DNA of 64,000 bases from Endomychus coccineus (taxonomy: Eukaryota > Arthropoda > Insecta > Coleoptera > Endomychidae). Below are positions 33,343-44,425 of the stretch, piece by piece. The stretch lies in assembly GCA_958510875.1 (NCBI GenBank), contig OY294067.1:261331736-261395735 (forward strand), read 5' to 3'. The position numbers and the translations under genes were made by a program. Below the pieces are notes generated by a model, which did no database searches, was not told where the DNA came from, and saw nothing but the letters and a program-made list of their open reading frames with translations. Position 1 is the stretch's first letter; each line of letters opens with the position of its first letter.

Positions 33343-36300
33343 TTTTTATGTTTATATCTGTCCATATTAAGAGCTGCCTAAAGTATTTTTTAATGGATTT
33401 CAAGGTTTCTTATCTAGTTTCACTGTTCTTTGTTCATGTCTCCTCGTAAGTTTAGAACCAGATACTTCTGTATACTCTTCAAAGATTACTCATTAGAATC
33501 GACAATTAAAGTTTCGTCCGTAATCCGTTTTACCCTAAATTATTATTCACACTAAAATTTGACTTTCGTCCGATGGCCATACGGGTAAAGAAATGATGAA
33601 TTTTACCATAATTTCGAAAAGCCCAAGCGATGAAATGAAAATAAGAGCAAACAGCAATTAAATTAGTAGGTCATTTGTGAATTTATTTGTGGATGTAATA
33701 ACATCAACTGAATAGAAAAGAGGACATATATTACCTTCAAGCGGCAATTCTTGGTTTATCATTGGTGAGTTAATTGTTGGATGCTATGTACATTTTAGAG
33801 CAGGTGAGTCGGACGAAAGTGTATGTTTTTGAAAATCAGAATCGGACGAAACTGTATAAAAGTACTGACGATCTAAACTCTTTTTATTCTGATTATATCT
33901 ACTTGATAGCTGAAAGGTCCTCAGTACTTTAACAGTATTTTCAGTGTTACAGTGTATCCTAACTTTTATAGTATAAGTGTGAAAGCTGAATGTTTGATGA
34001 GCAAAGCATACCTGCGAATTTAGAACCAATAATTGTGGTGCAGCTTGTGGATACAGGAAAACTCGTCTGGGGTACTCAGTCGCTTGCAAGTACTGTAGCA
34101 ACCTGCAGCAACTGAGATTGATGAGGCTTCCTCACAAGTTTTCCAATGGCCCTCTACATCTATCATTGTAGCGGACGACTATGTGTAAGCCATTGAAGAA
34201 GAGTCGACGGCAGGGACATCATCGGACTTCCTTGAAGAAGCACACGCCACTGAAAAACCGTCAAAGATGGAACATAAATTGAGAGGAAACGCTAGAAAAT
34301 TATAAGAAGCGAATCGTTATAGACTATTTAACTACAATACTTCACAATCAAAGTGAAATATCACGTGTCAAAACTTTTTTACAACTGCAAACATTTTTTG
34401 TTCAACAATATCAACATAATTATGTTTAATTGATGGTTAATCTTGAAATTGGTTATTGTAAAGACCTTGTATAAGGCGGTTACACTGACATTCTATATGT
34501 CGATTTTAAAATAATATTTTCTACCTTCTAATGTATGTGAATTCTCAATAGCCCGCATTTGGAATGTATACATTTGGTACATTTTTCGGCTCTGCAACTT
34601 ATACATTCCCACATTAGCCCGAAATTATTTTTTTCGTGTTGAAAAAGGGGAAAAGTAATTTTTGCCAACTATGGCGCCTTCTGCTTCTTGCATTTTTGCA
34701 TAAGATGAATTGTATTATCTTCTTCAGCAAGTTCATATAATAATCTTATCTCACAGCAGAATGTGGAAAACCGACATCGCCAGCTGATAGTGTCGGAGAG
34801 CGTTCGGGAAAATATGGGGACATCTCCAAAGATATCATCATGATTCAATAGTCGTCATGAGACCTATAGTCAATTGTTTCACATCCCCTATACGTTGTGA
34901 CTTGCTGTATTCACTTTTGGCGTATTATACTTACTAGGACTGTAATGATCCTTCCCCTCTATTGGGTCTGAATCCAATTCATACATATTGATTTTCGGGC
35001 CCCAAATTATTCTTGAAGTTTACTTCTCATCGAGAAATTCTGTTCTCACAATGCTGTCTATGGACAGCTTTATCGCAACGTAGCGTCAGTGTAGTAGATA
35101 ACCAGAGCCTAGATCAGCGGAGCAGAATGATTACCTTTGAAATTGTAGGCTCAGCTAATTTGAATAGATGAGCAGAATTGAAGCTTGCGACCTTCCCGTA
35201 TTGAATTTATTTACCAAATGAACATTGATGATTTGGATGAAACTAGAATATTTAAATATTGAACTCAGACATTTGATTGTCACTTAGACATATTTTTTTC
35301 GTTTTGCTTCTTGTATTGCTCCATTTTGTTCAGATCGAATGTATTGTGAAATTAAATCGTTTTGTTTTGCGGTTTAATTTCCTTTATGAAAAGTTCATTC
35401 CCACGTGTCTAAGTTAAATCACGATATTCAAGAACGTTCAATATTATAGTTTGCCATACTGCTTTATGATTGTATAAAACCAAATAAAGCATTCTCAATA
35501 TATTGTTTAGGTTTATGTTGAATGATTTTCAAACACCTTTAATCCTCTCAAATTGTTTAGATTCTTATTTATTAAAGTACCTACATGATTGAATTATAAA
35601 ACGTGGACAACATCCAAGTTACTGAGTTTGTCCCCTTCTTCATCGTCATTACAAGCCAGTACGAAATGTCAATTAGTAAATATACTCAAAACATAATGCA
35701 TAAGTCGATTATGAAGTAAGTCAAACAATGTTTATCATGTAACGTTTTGATTCAAGTTCATATCCTAAACAACTTCTAAAATTGATAAATGGTTAGAATT
35801 TGTGGAACATTACGTTGATTTGTTTATTTAAAATTTCAGTGGTAGGAACAAGATGTCACAATGCGTTTAAATCGTTTAATAGATAAACACGATAAATCAC
35901 GTATGAGAACGGCGTGTAGATTAAAAGAGAGGTGCGTCGAATGCTAGATTCTTAGGATTATGCGGTTCGAGAGAGATTGTCTTTGGTGTGGTGTTTGGCG
36001 TCCAACCAAGAGCTTGTTCGTGTCTATGCATCTCATTTGAAACACAGCAGCTTGATCGCAAGTTATATCTAAAGGTAACTGATTTAGTTGTCTAGAATCT
36101 CGTGGGCGTGTTCTGTTTGTATCTGGAGGTCAGATGCTATCTGAGTCGGGGATGTACACGATTTATGGCTGTGAAATCCATCCTCTATAATTCATGGCCA
36201 TCGTGATACTGCGGGGTTGCTTACTCGCCTTCATTGTGGCCTCTCTTCGGAATCGGTGGTGAATACTAGCTATAAGCCACGAAAACAAGTTGAATACATT

Positions 36301-36517
36301 TATTCACCAGCAGGTGGCACGACGTTCTCATTGTTACTGTATGTATTTGCAGAAAATGTTGAGTTCCTATTAATAATTCTAGAACTGGCAGAAACTTCGC
36401 ATGATCCACAGAAATAGAAGCCTTCGATAAATTACAATGGTTTAAAAGTTTAAAGAAATCATATTTCTACAAGAGCGGTAATTATCCGGAAGTACATTTT
36501 CTTAAAACTAACTTCAT
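33343..36517. other. Intergenic DNA with one family 2 fragment
   Basis: Apart from the hammerhead remnant at 33875-33955 I recognise nothing. A 105-codon minus frame at 33784-34101 overlaps that repeat and shows no domain. A 66-codon plus frame at 36217-36417 is also unassigned. Confidence 0.5.
33875..33955 (+). ncRNA. Family 2 hammerhead remnant, plus strand
   Basis: AAACTC, a short insertion, TCTGATTA (CUGAUGA with G to T), then CTACTTGATAG, CTGAAAGGTCCTCAGTAC, TTTAACAGTATTTTCAGTG. It is the only copy in this orientation that keeps the GAAAGG-TC-CTC-AGTAC cleavage side. The core G8 position is mutated. Confidence 0.6.
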
Positions 36518-37380
36518 AGGTCTGTTCATTTGTGTCCTTGCTAATGCATAGAGCAAGATGAACTCAGTTAATGTCATCACAAAGCAGATAGTAGTTGCTT
36601 CGATTAGCAAAGAAGAATGACTGCAAACAAACACTTTTCGACACAGACAACATAGCCTAGAAAATTTTCAAAAACGTACACAAATAAAAATATCAAAAAT
36701 GCTATTTTTGGCCTTGCAACAGATGATACATTCTCTTCTAGTTCATCTGAAGATGAAGAAATAGATGATTTGGAGATCTAAGAAGCCATTTTAACCAATA
36801 GAAATTGTATTGAAAATTATTTTGCATTTCAGACATAGTCGTGATAAATTTCAATTTCGTTCAAACGAATTTCTAGTCTCTAATATATACCAAAATCTTC
36901 AGAAGAATTGTAAGTTTACTCGTTGAAATGAGTTGAATATCATAATTACTTCATCCTTGTGGTAAATTATTTGTTTGTTAGCTAACATAAGATTGAATAT
37001 TGACAATAAGAAGTCGATTCTGGTGTTCCTATGGTTTGCCAGTCATCAAACCTCATATAGAGAGGTTGGAGACCGTAAAACGACAGGATCTTTTGAAGCT
37101 GTTGACATTTTTCAATTCGTTAACTTTAATTTCATCTAGGTACTCGAAAAGTCCGAACTATAAAGAACTCTGGTTTCAGGTTATGTAAACCACTTATAAC
37201 ATGATCTGCTCTTCTTGCTCCGTCGTTTTTCGTCGAGTAGATTTAGTCTGATCTTTTTAATCTAGAGCAATTTGCTCAACACAAATGAACACAATTAGAT
37301 CAAATGATCGACACAAACGAACGGACGTTTTTCTACTAAACTTACTCTATGCATCTCTAGCAACACAAACAAACAGACCT
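36518..37380. mobile_element. PIF/Harbinger-like element (inferred), 863 bp
   Basis: The ends AGGTCTGTTCATTTGTGT and ACACAAACAAACAGACCT are imperfect inverted repeats. They extend inward to GCTAATGCATAGAG against CTCTATGCATCTCTAGC. CAT flanks both ends (36515-36517 and 37381-37383), a 3-bp duplication as in PIF/Harbinger. A GGTCTGTTC-like end also fits that superfamily. Inside, plus-strand DDTFSSSSSEDEEIDDLE (about 36724-36780) resembles the acidic serine-rich start of Harbinger transposases; it stops at once. A weak LINE-like stretch (HIERLETVKRQDLLKLL) lies near 37047-37100. No DDE domain was found. Confidence 0.5.
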
Positions 37381-37744
37381 CATGAATTACAACTGAAAAC
37401 TAATCTAAGCTGCTGAAATTCACACAGCAAAATGATGTATTTCCGTAGCCTACCATCTAATCCGTGAGGATCTGTTCTGTGGATTTGGTTCGGCACTTAC
37501 CAATTTTGATGGTTTCCACTACCGTACATATCTGTGGGCGTATTATATCTTCCAATTAAATCCGTTAAAAACTTCACGTTAGTGGTAGATATTGCTCGTA
37601 ATTTTGAAACGATTTCACTTAACTAAAAATATATTGACAATTCTCTCACCATACAGTGGGATTCTTAGATTGAGTATCCATTGTACATACTGTTTTGGAA
37701 TGTTATGCGAAAATTTTAGGATCTATTAAGGGAAATATTTTATT

Positions 37745-38070
37745 AATAATGATTCTTGACCCAGGTATGAATCATATATAAATTCTCGGGAAATAGGTCA
37801 CACTAACACATATGCTTATTATTTTTGTCTTTTTGTACGTTTCTCACGACTACCATCTGAAGACGTATCAATGTCTAAGACATTAAAACTCATTGTATCA
37901 TCACAAAGCGTCCTTAGCCAACCAATTTCAATTAAAAATGCCCACGTCGCCGAAACAAACAGAAACACGAATAATCGAAACTGTAACACATTAATGTTTC
38001 AAGTAGGTATATGTATATGTATCAACAATCCGCTACTTAGCAATTTTCTTATAATATACGAACTCATGTC
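37745..38070 (-). mobile_element. PLE-1 terminal repeat, copy C
   Basis: AATAATGATTCTTGACCCAG, ATTCTCGGGAAATAGGTCAC, the damaged hammerhead, CATTGTATCATCACAAAGCG, AATTAAAAATGCCCACGTCG, GAAACAAACAGAAACACGAA, and AATCCGCTACTTAGCA. It is directly downstream (minus sense) of the PLE-1 coding region, so copy C is the most complete PLE-1 here. Confidence 0.88.
37827..37865 (-). ncRNA. Damaged PLE-1 hammerhead, copy C
   Basis: On the minus strand: ACGTCTTCAGATGGTAGTCG, TGAGAAACGTACAAAAAGAC. The CUGAUGA box is changed to CAGATGG and part of stem II is deleted. It is inactive. Confidence 0.65.
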
Positions 38071-38089
38071 AAAAAAGTCTGTTTAAGAC

Positions 38090-39345
38090 GCATGTTGGAA
38101 TTTGCAAGGATTTTAAATAATTAAATTAGCATAAATCTGACTTAATGACTGAATATCTGTTCTATGATTTACAGACTTGGAATCACGTTTTATGTGAATC
38201 ATCTCCAGAATAAACCTTTTATAATAATTGATTTCCTTAGTTGAAATATTAACATTTTGTAAAAGCAGTGTTTAGTAAGGGTGGAATTTTCTAAGTTTGT
38301 TTCTTGAGTATACTTATGGCCATACATTTTTTTTGTATACTGTGTGGGCTTGTTTATCTTCCGGTATTGAAGGTTTTGTTTTAGATTTGGAAAATAATTT
38401 CCAACACAGTTAGTAGGCTTATGCGCAACATTTATATCATACTTTTCAAAACATTTCTTAATTTTCTCTAAGGTCTACGGAATGTACGGTAATGTTTAAA
38501 ATTATCTATATTATTATGTTGTTTTTTTTCACTTCTATTTCACAAGTAAATTGAAGTTTACTGTATTGAATTTTATTATTGGGAGCACACATTAGGCAAT
38601 CATCTACATACGGCTTGAAGAATACAGGTTGAAAATCTAATGAATTTATTACCGATTCCTCTAGGCATTCCATAACTAGGTTAACAATAGTAGCTGAAAT
38701 AGGAGATCCCATTGCAGTGCCGAATATTTTCCCAAAATATTGCTCACCGTATTGAAAATGAGTGCATTCTAAACAAAACTTTACTGCATTTGTAAATTCA
38801 CATTGATCTAGAGGAGTGTGGTTTTTAATCTCTGCCCCACGTTTCTTGATGCTACTCAATGCCAAAATGACTGGTATATTTGTACATAAAAAAAATCATC
38901 CAAGGAAATTAGTTGGTGATTTACGGCTACGGATTGATTTTTTATAAATTCATTATTATAAATTCATTAAGATGACATGAGTCCTTCACATAAAACTCAT
39001 TTTTTCCTATTATATTGTTGATAGATTTTGATAAATTGTAGGTAGTTTCGAAAGTCCATAGATATAAGAAGCCCATTATGGCAAATTAATTTATTTTTCA
39101 ATTCAATAGGGATTATTTTATTTTTGTACCGTTCATTTATTAATTTATTTATGTTATTTTGTAATGGAAATATTGATTATTTATGAAATAATCTGATACC
39201 CACCATAACTTCATGATCTTATTTACTATTCAAATATTTCGACAAGAGATTTGAGAATTTGGTTGAAGCTGAACCGACATAGTATGTGATTTTTCTTTCT
39301 AAAAGGTTTAATTTTTGACGTTTTCTTCTAATCCGTTTCACAGCT
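38090..39345 (-). pseudogene. PLE-1 reverse transcriptase and endonuclease remnant
   Basis: Read on the minus strand from about 39345: a charged N-terminal RIRRKRQKLNLLERKITYYV-type start, a degenerate finger region, then a clean frame at 38865-38506. That frame has YGEQYFGKIFGTAMGSPIS (AMGSP is the PLE form of the RT motif), a block with ECLEES, and catalytic PYVDD (YVDD at 38599-38610). Downstream, near 38440-38390, follow a CFEKYDIN..HKP-type linker and fragments of the GIY-YIG C-terminus before the terminal repeat at 38070. In intact PLEs this polyprotein performs target-primed retrotransposition. Stops and frameshifts make this copy dead. Confidence 0.85.
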
Positions 39346-39419
39346 GCTAACCTAAAGAAGGTCAGCTATCCTTCTATATTCATGAAAAACTTTCCAATTT
39401 ATGGATCTGTAATAGAATC

Positions 39420-40370
39420 AGAATAGATTGTCCGGATAATTGTTCATAAAGAAACTATTGATAACATATTTGAAAAACGTAGTGTAAGGAGAACGAAAAT
39501 ATTGACCAAAAACGATAAAGCTATTTTTCATCTAGACATGAAACTGGGTGAACTAATATATAGCACCGTCTACAAAATTGCATATACTTGCTCTCACCCG
39601 CACTTGTTATAAAGTTTCGTTCAATTTGGAACTAATAATTATTCAAAACTTGAAATAGATGTAGAAAGGCAGAAATTAATATTATGGAAACAATACAGCT
39701 CTCTTCAGGTCCAAATATGATAAATATACCTTTTTCTCTTCTCTAATTTAATCTTCAAGGTGTTATGTACAAGTTTCCCGCTTTTGACTGACTTAGATAC
39801 TATAAGAAGAAACATTGCGATACATAACGGCTATTCTGTATCGCTAATAAATAATTTAGAAGATCTTAAACATTTACTATGAATTTATCCCAACGTGCAA
39901 CAAAAACCTGAGAAAAAATATGTTACCTTGATGTACTTTGGGCCAATATCTAATAAAATCTCGAATATCCTCAAGGAAAAAAAGTTAAATGTAGCTTTCA
40001 GACCAAACCAAAAACTTTCAAACATATTTTTTAATGCAAAATCTAAATCTAATAAATTTCGGAGTCAGGAGCTTATAAGTTAACTTGTGAGGAATGTAAT
40101 GCCCTATACATTGGTCAAACAGATAGCTCGTTTGATGTTCGATATAAGGAACACTTTAAGTCATTTCAATTAAATGAGAGTAATTCAAATTTTTCAAACC
40201 CAACACCGTTCTCCTCGACTTGAAAACCTGATTTTTTTACATACAATTACGAATGGTAGAAAACTTAATCTATTAGAATCTATAGACAATAATCCTTCAA
40301 ACAATCTACTTAACGAGCAACTAGATTTAGAAAATTCCACTTTTTTCATCCTGTTAAATTCCACCTAAAG
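39420..40370 (+). pseudogene. PLE-2, a second Penelope-like lineage, C-terminal half
   Basis: The plus strand encodes a FHLDMKLGE-like piece near 39529. At 39895-40080 is KYVTLMYFGPISNKISNILK and NVAFRPNQKLSNIFFNAKSK, the usual PLE linker. At 40074-40180 is the GIY-YIG core (YKLTCEECNALYIGQTDSSF and RYKEHF). From 40174-40370 comes the H/E-containing end (LENLIFLHTITNGRKLNLLE, then NNLLNEQLDLEN). Frame changes at about 40078 and 40170 break it. It differs strongly from PLE-1 (CEECNALYIGQT against CLDCGGTYTGIS), so it is a separate lineage. The RT palm is missing. It lies head to head with PLE-1 copy C. Confidence 0.85.
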
Positions 40371-41755
40371 TAATTACCGACAGTTTAATCCCTTGTTTAC
40401 TATCTCAACGTAATTAACCTCAGTAGGTATGTGTACCATTAATTCTTATAATCATAATAATAAATATTGAGTTCGAAATTTCAATCAATTTTCTTTTAAA
40501 CAAAGTGATATTCAAGAAACTGTAAATTCTTGTTTTTATCTGTAAAAATTGGAATATCACAAAGTAACGGACAGCTCCATTCAAATTCGAATATAATAAT
40601 TATTTGTCTAAAATTAAAATGTAGGCAGATTTTTTCTTTAAGTAGGTACATATTAGGCATGCTTGTTGTAATGTTGCATATTTCGTCGGACAAAGAGACA
40701 AACATATTTTCCTCAATTGGGAAGGAACAGAGGAGGAAACCATGAAGAAGTTGTACCAAGAGTGATAAAATGTGCAAACCCGGTACTGTATGCTCGAATT
40801 AGTGGAAGTGTGTCTGACAATAGAGAGAAATAAAGGAATGATATTGGCATATTTACTGACACTCAGTGAATATAATAAGTATTCAATGGTATTACAAAGG
40901 CTTTATTTATCGCTTCACCATTTAAACTGATGCTACCATTAGCATAAATTCTAGTTATTAGATAATCATAAAACAGCGATGAGACATTAATTAGATGGCA
41001 ATTGTAATGCACCACACATGCTATAACTTGGTTTATCATGATGCCTTACCATAAGCACTGGGTTCAGTGTGTCATCCGATCATAATCATCGTGGTAATCT
41101 TATGATGGTAACATATGATATTAAAATTTGCACTTCCAATTATTATTGATTACATATTTGAAACATATCTGCGATAATTTTAAACGTTCAATCCAAGGTA
41201 ACCTTCAGTAACTTTAATGCTGCAATTCATACTTTTCACACGTCCTGTTTCAAGCAAAATAATTGTGACGTAGACATGGGAGAGTTTCTATACTATGTTG
41301 TTCGTGAATTGAAAATTCCTTTGTGACTAAGTTGGAAGTGATATCACGTTAAAAGGTGTTCTTAATTTATTAATTCCATTCATATCATCGCAAACTTCAT
41401 ATTCGTATCTTGTTCACAGAAATTCATTCATTTACTCGTGTGGAATTATTTTGGCAATTTTATTCCCTGATTGAAATTGATAATCAGTTTTTGTGCGATT
41501 GTTGATCCACAATAATTATTGTTTGCCCACTCGAGGTCCTCGGTTAATTTAAGCGAATGTAGCATGTTTATTAGGATTCTATCAGTAGGTTAAGTTAGGG
41601 GTCGGTAACTGGCGAACCTCGGTCCGAATCTGGGCCGCCAAAGACAGTAACATCATTATTAGAAATTATTATCAACTATAGTGTTAAATTTTGTGTTAGA
41701 ATCACTAATCAAAGCTTTGATTCTTCATGTTGAACAATGACAACACGAATAAACT
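40371..41755. other. Intergenic DNA, one unassigned frame
   Basis: A 93-codon minus frame at 40496-40777 has no domain I recognise. The rest is AT-rich and featureless. Confidence 0.45.
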
Positions 41756-41945
41756 ATAAAAGAATTCACACTGTGGATACACTATAACACTATAAATAAG
41801 AAGCAATCACTCTTATCCACTAAAAATGCTGGTTTAGTACTGAGGACCTTTCAGCTGCCAAGTAGCCATCAGAGTAAACTCAAGATCAGAGTTTACTCCG
41901 ATGAATTAGCTTCAAGGTTCTCAGTGCTTCGAAAGTTTTTTTTCT
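41756..41945. repeat. Family 2 repeat, partly inverted copy
   Basis: AAAGAATTCACACTGTGGAT, ACACTATAAATAAGAAG, CACTCTTATCCACTAAAAA, the minus-strand hammerhead at 41836-41880, then a shorter inverted second copy of the ribozyme half (41890-41930). It is a snap-back arrangement similar to 5702-5893. Confidence 0.8.
41836..41880 (-). ncRNA. Family 2 hammerhead, three bases lost from core
   Basis: On the minus strand: AGTTTACT, CTGATG, GCTACTTGGCAGC, TGAAAG, GTC, CTC, AGTACT. The cleavage side (GAAAG-GTC-CTC-AGTAC) is intact, but a 3-base deletion removes the end of CUGAUGA. The closest inverted partner at 41890-41930 has CCGATGA. Confidence 0.65.
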
Positions 41946-42239
41946 TATTTGTAGAGGGATAATACGACTCATTAGTTCCAGACAGCTGTGTCACTCTTTT
42001 GATGAGCTCATCAGTGGAAAGACCCAGGCGATGAAGTCGCTGATCAACCATCTCCGGCAGAAGTATAACTACCACTTTCGAAAATGTTTGGAGAAACTGG
42101 ATGTTTCATCACCATCTGCCGGAAAGCAGATGTCCCATTGAGAATGTTATCCACAATGCCACGCATTGATAAAACAGATCTCACGATTCAAAGAATCGAC
42201 AAGGAAACAGTTGAAAATACTACCGCCAGGTGACAACCT

Positions 42240-43240
42240 CGAAACAATGCAATAGCTATCAACGCTGGTCTTCCACAGGGATCTGTCTTGGCACCAACTT
42301 TGTTTCTGCTCCATATCAACGATCTGCTGGAAATGACCACCTGTCCCGTCCACAGTTTTGCAGATGATGGTACATTTCATACCGCCTTCTAATCTCGAGC
42401 CCCAATATCATCCATTAAAGCCAGAGGAGCGAGACAGGGACAGGTTGACGTAATTAATGCAGATCTGGCAAATATTTTGAAATGGGAATCTGAAAATCTA
42501 ATAGAGTTTAATGCAATAAAAACTCAAGCTTGCGTCTTCTCTAGAAAGGTGGATCCCTCAATCCTTAATATCATTGTATCAAGGATCAGGTACAACTATT
42601 CCGATCAAGTCTTCCATAACAAAGCTCGGGATCAACGCCAACAGCACCCTCTCATGGGACGTGGGACAATCATGTGAGGTTCATTGCGAAAACAGCTGGT
42701 TTTCTATTCCGTACCAAGAGCTACTTTACATCCCAGCATCTCCTCATAATCTACAAAGCACAGATTCAACCTGTCCTGGAGTACTGTTCCCATGTTTGGA
42801 GTTCGGCTCCCAAACATACGCTGAAGCTCTTGAATTCCATCCAGAAGAGAGCTATTCATTTCATTGATGATGCCACACTTAGGAGTTCATTGATCTCTCT
42901 AGAACATCGTAGACAGGTGGGAGATCTCTCCCTTTCCTATAGATATTTCCATGGTCGGTGTTCATCAGATAGGCGGAATAGACGACCTCAAAGTAGTCAC
43001 CACTCCACTGTCAAACTCGAGACATGCCGAACTTCTTCCTACCAGACTTCATTTCTTTATCGAACAGCAAATTTTTGGAACTCTTCACCTAGTGAAGCCT
43101 TTTCCCTATGCCTACAACCTCCAAACCTTCAAGAAAAATATGAATGCCTACCCTACATTCCACTGTTGGCTCACACGATGTTCTTCGAGCATTATAGTTT
43201 TCCCTCTTGTGTAGTAAAAGTATTTTAAAAAAACATACTT
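42240..43240 (+). pseudogene. LINE-A reverse transcriptase, longest copy
   Basis: The copy begins in the RT palm with INAGLPQGSVLAPTLFLLHI and INDLLEMTTC, then SFADDGTF with the catalytic FADD at 42357-42368. A frame from 42477 carries ANILKWESENLIEFNAIKT. A frame from 42574 has SGTTIPIKSSITKLGIN. The 184-codon frame at 42674-43228 covers HLLIIYKAQIQPVLEYCSHV, LEHRRQVGDLSLSYRYFHGR, and the SSPSEAF end. The element closes with CCCTCTTGTGTAGTAAAAGT and a short A run at 43214-43236. Motif order fits the Jockey/CR1 superclade. Three or more frameshifts break it. Endonuclease and ORF1 are absent, as expected for a 5'-truncated copy. Confidence 0.88.
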
Positions 43241-43975
43241 TTGGTTCTCCAGGTTGAAATAGCTGTCTGGAGCTAATAGATGTGTTGTCACTGTTTAACC
43301 CTGAAGAGTCAAAACTTTGTTTTTGAATGGCATTGAAAGCATTAATTTTTGCATTAATAAAACAAAAATTCTCATTTCAATTTTGACTTTATGTACTTTT
43401 GGACCACACTTTAAATTATTTGCTGGGGCTAAGTGTTTTTGTTCTGGATGAACGAACAGTAGAAGTATTTTACATGGTTAGGCCAACTTATCAGTTTCGC
43501 TAATAATGTTATAAATTCTATATCAAGCTAAAATTTTGGAAGTTATTACAATTAATATTCTAATTTCATAGCAGGAATCATAGACTTGTTAATCCGCTGT
43601 GGATCTTGGCCTCCAAATTCTCCTCGACATTACCCATTCATCCCAGTTAGGGCTGTTTCTGTTTCGTCTTGTTTCGGGTGTACTAAATGTCAGCATCTAG
43701 CCTTCATAAGCAGTCGTGGTTGGAAACTCTGAAATATGTCGAGGCAACATTTTTGACCTCCATTATGAAATAGCCAATTTAAAGGGAGCTTTAGGCTCCA
43801 AACCCAATTTTTGAAGATTTTGAGACCTAAGCTTAACTTGACACGATTTCTTCACCCCTCACCTCACCTTAATAATCATTTAATTATTTCAATGATATAA
43901 TACCTCTAGTCTATCATTATCATTAACATTACAAACTGATAGTTCTAGACTGCTGTTTCGCTTTTCTCATAGAGC
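43241..43975. other. Spacer with a short shared repeat
   Basis: AGCTGTCTGGAGCTAATAGA and TGTGTTGTCACTGTTT at 43260-43296 recur with few changes at 48650-48685, and in part at 41965 (inverted) and 48770 (inverted). The source is unknown. The rest is unremarkable. Confidence 0.5.
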
Positions 43976-44425
43976 TCATCCGTAGAACGAGAACGTTTGT
44001 AACGTTACTGACCGATCATTCTGTTGAAGGTACACGTTACCGATGTACAGCGTGGTATAAAGACCAAATTATTCAACGCCACCTTTGGATAGATGTTCCA
44101 CTAAATAGTCAAAGAGTGTACCACATTGGCAAATACATTTCTCGAACTTATGAGAAGAACTATTAGTTAGTAATGTTACTGATCGATCTAGACTAGAGAG
44201 CACAAAAAAGCCCACTAGAAACTTATCTCGATTGTTACATTCACATCAAGTAGTTTAACATTTCCCGTAACTTGCAAAGTTCAAGAAATCTATTAGTCAA
44301 TGTGGTAAATTATTTGACTTCTTATTGGCACATCTATTTGGTATTCTTACCATGCTGTTTGTCGGTTATGTGTACCTTCAACAAAAGGATCGGTCAGGAA
44401 CGTTACAAACTTTCTCGTTCGTACG
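43976..44425. repeat. Foldback repeat with about 70-bp arms
   Basis: The left arm 43976-44048 (CATCCGTAGAACGAGAACGT, TTGTAACGTTACTGACCGAT, TGTTGAAGGTACACGTTACC) is inverted at 44357-44425 (GGTTATGTGTACCTTCAACA, GATCGGTCAGGAACGTTACA, AACTTTCTCGTTCGTACGGA). About 300 bp lie between. No target duplication or ORF was recognised; probably a non-autonomous DNA element. Confidence 0.65.

Noticed and set aside
36724..36900. Full Harbinger transposase start
   Set aside because: The acidic stretch is followed by a stop and no DDE region, so only a weak resemblance can be claimed.
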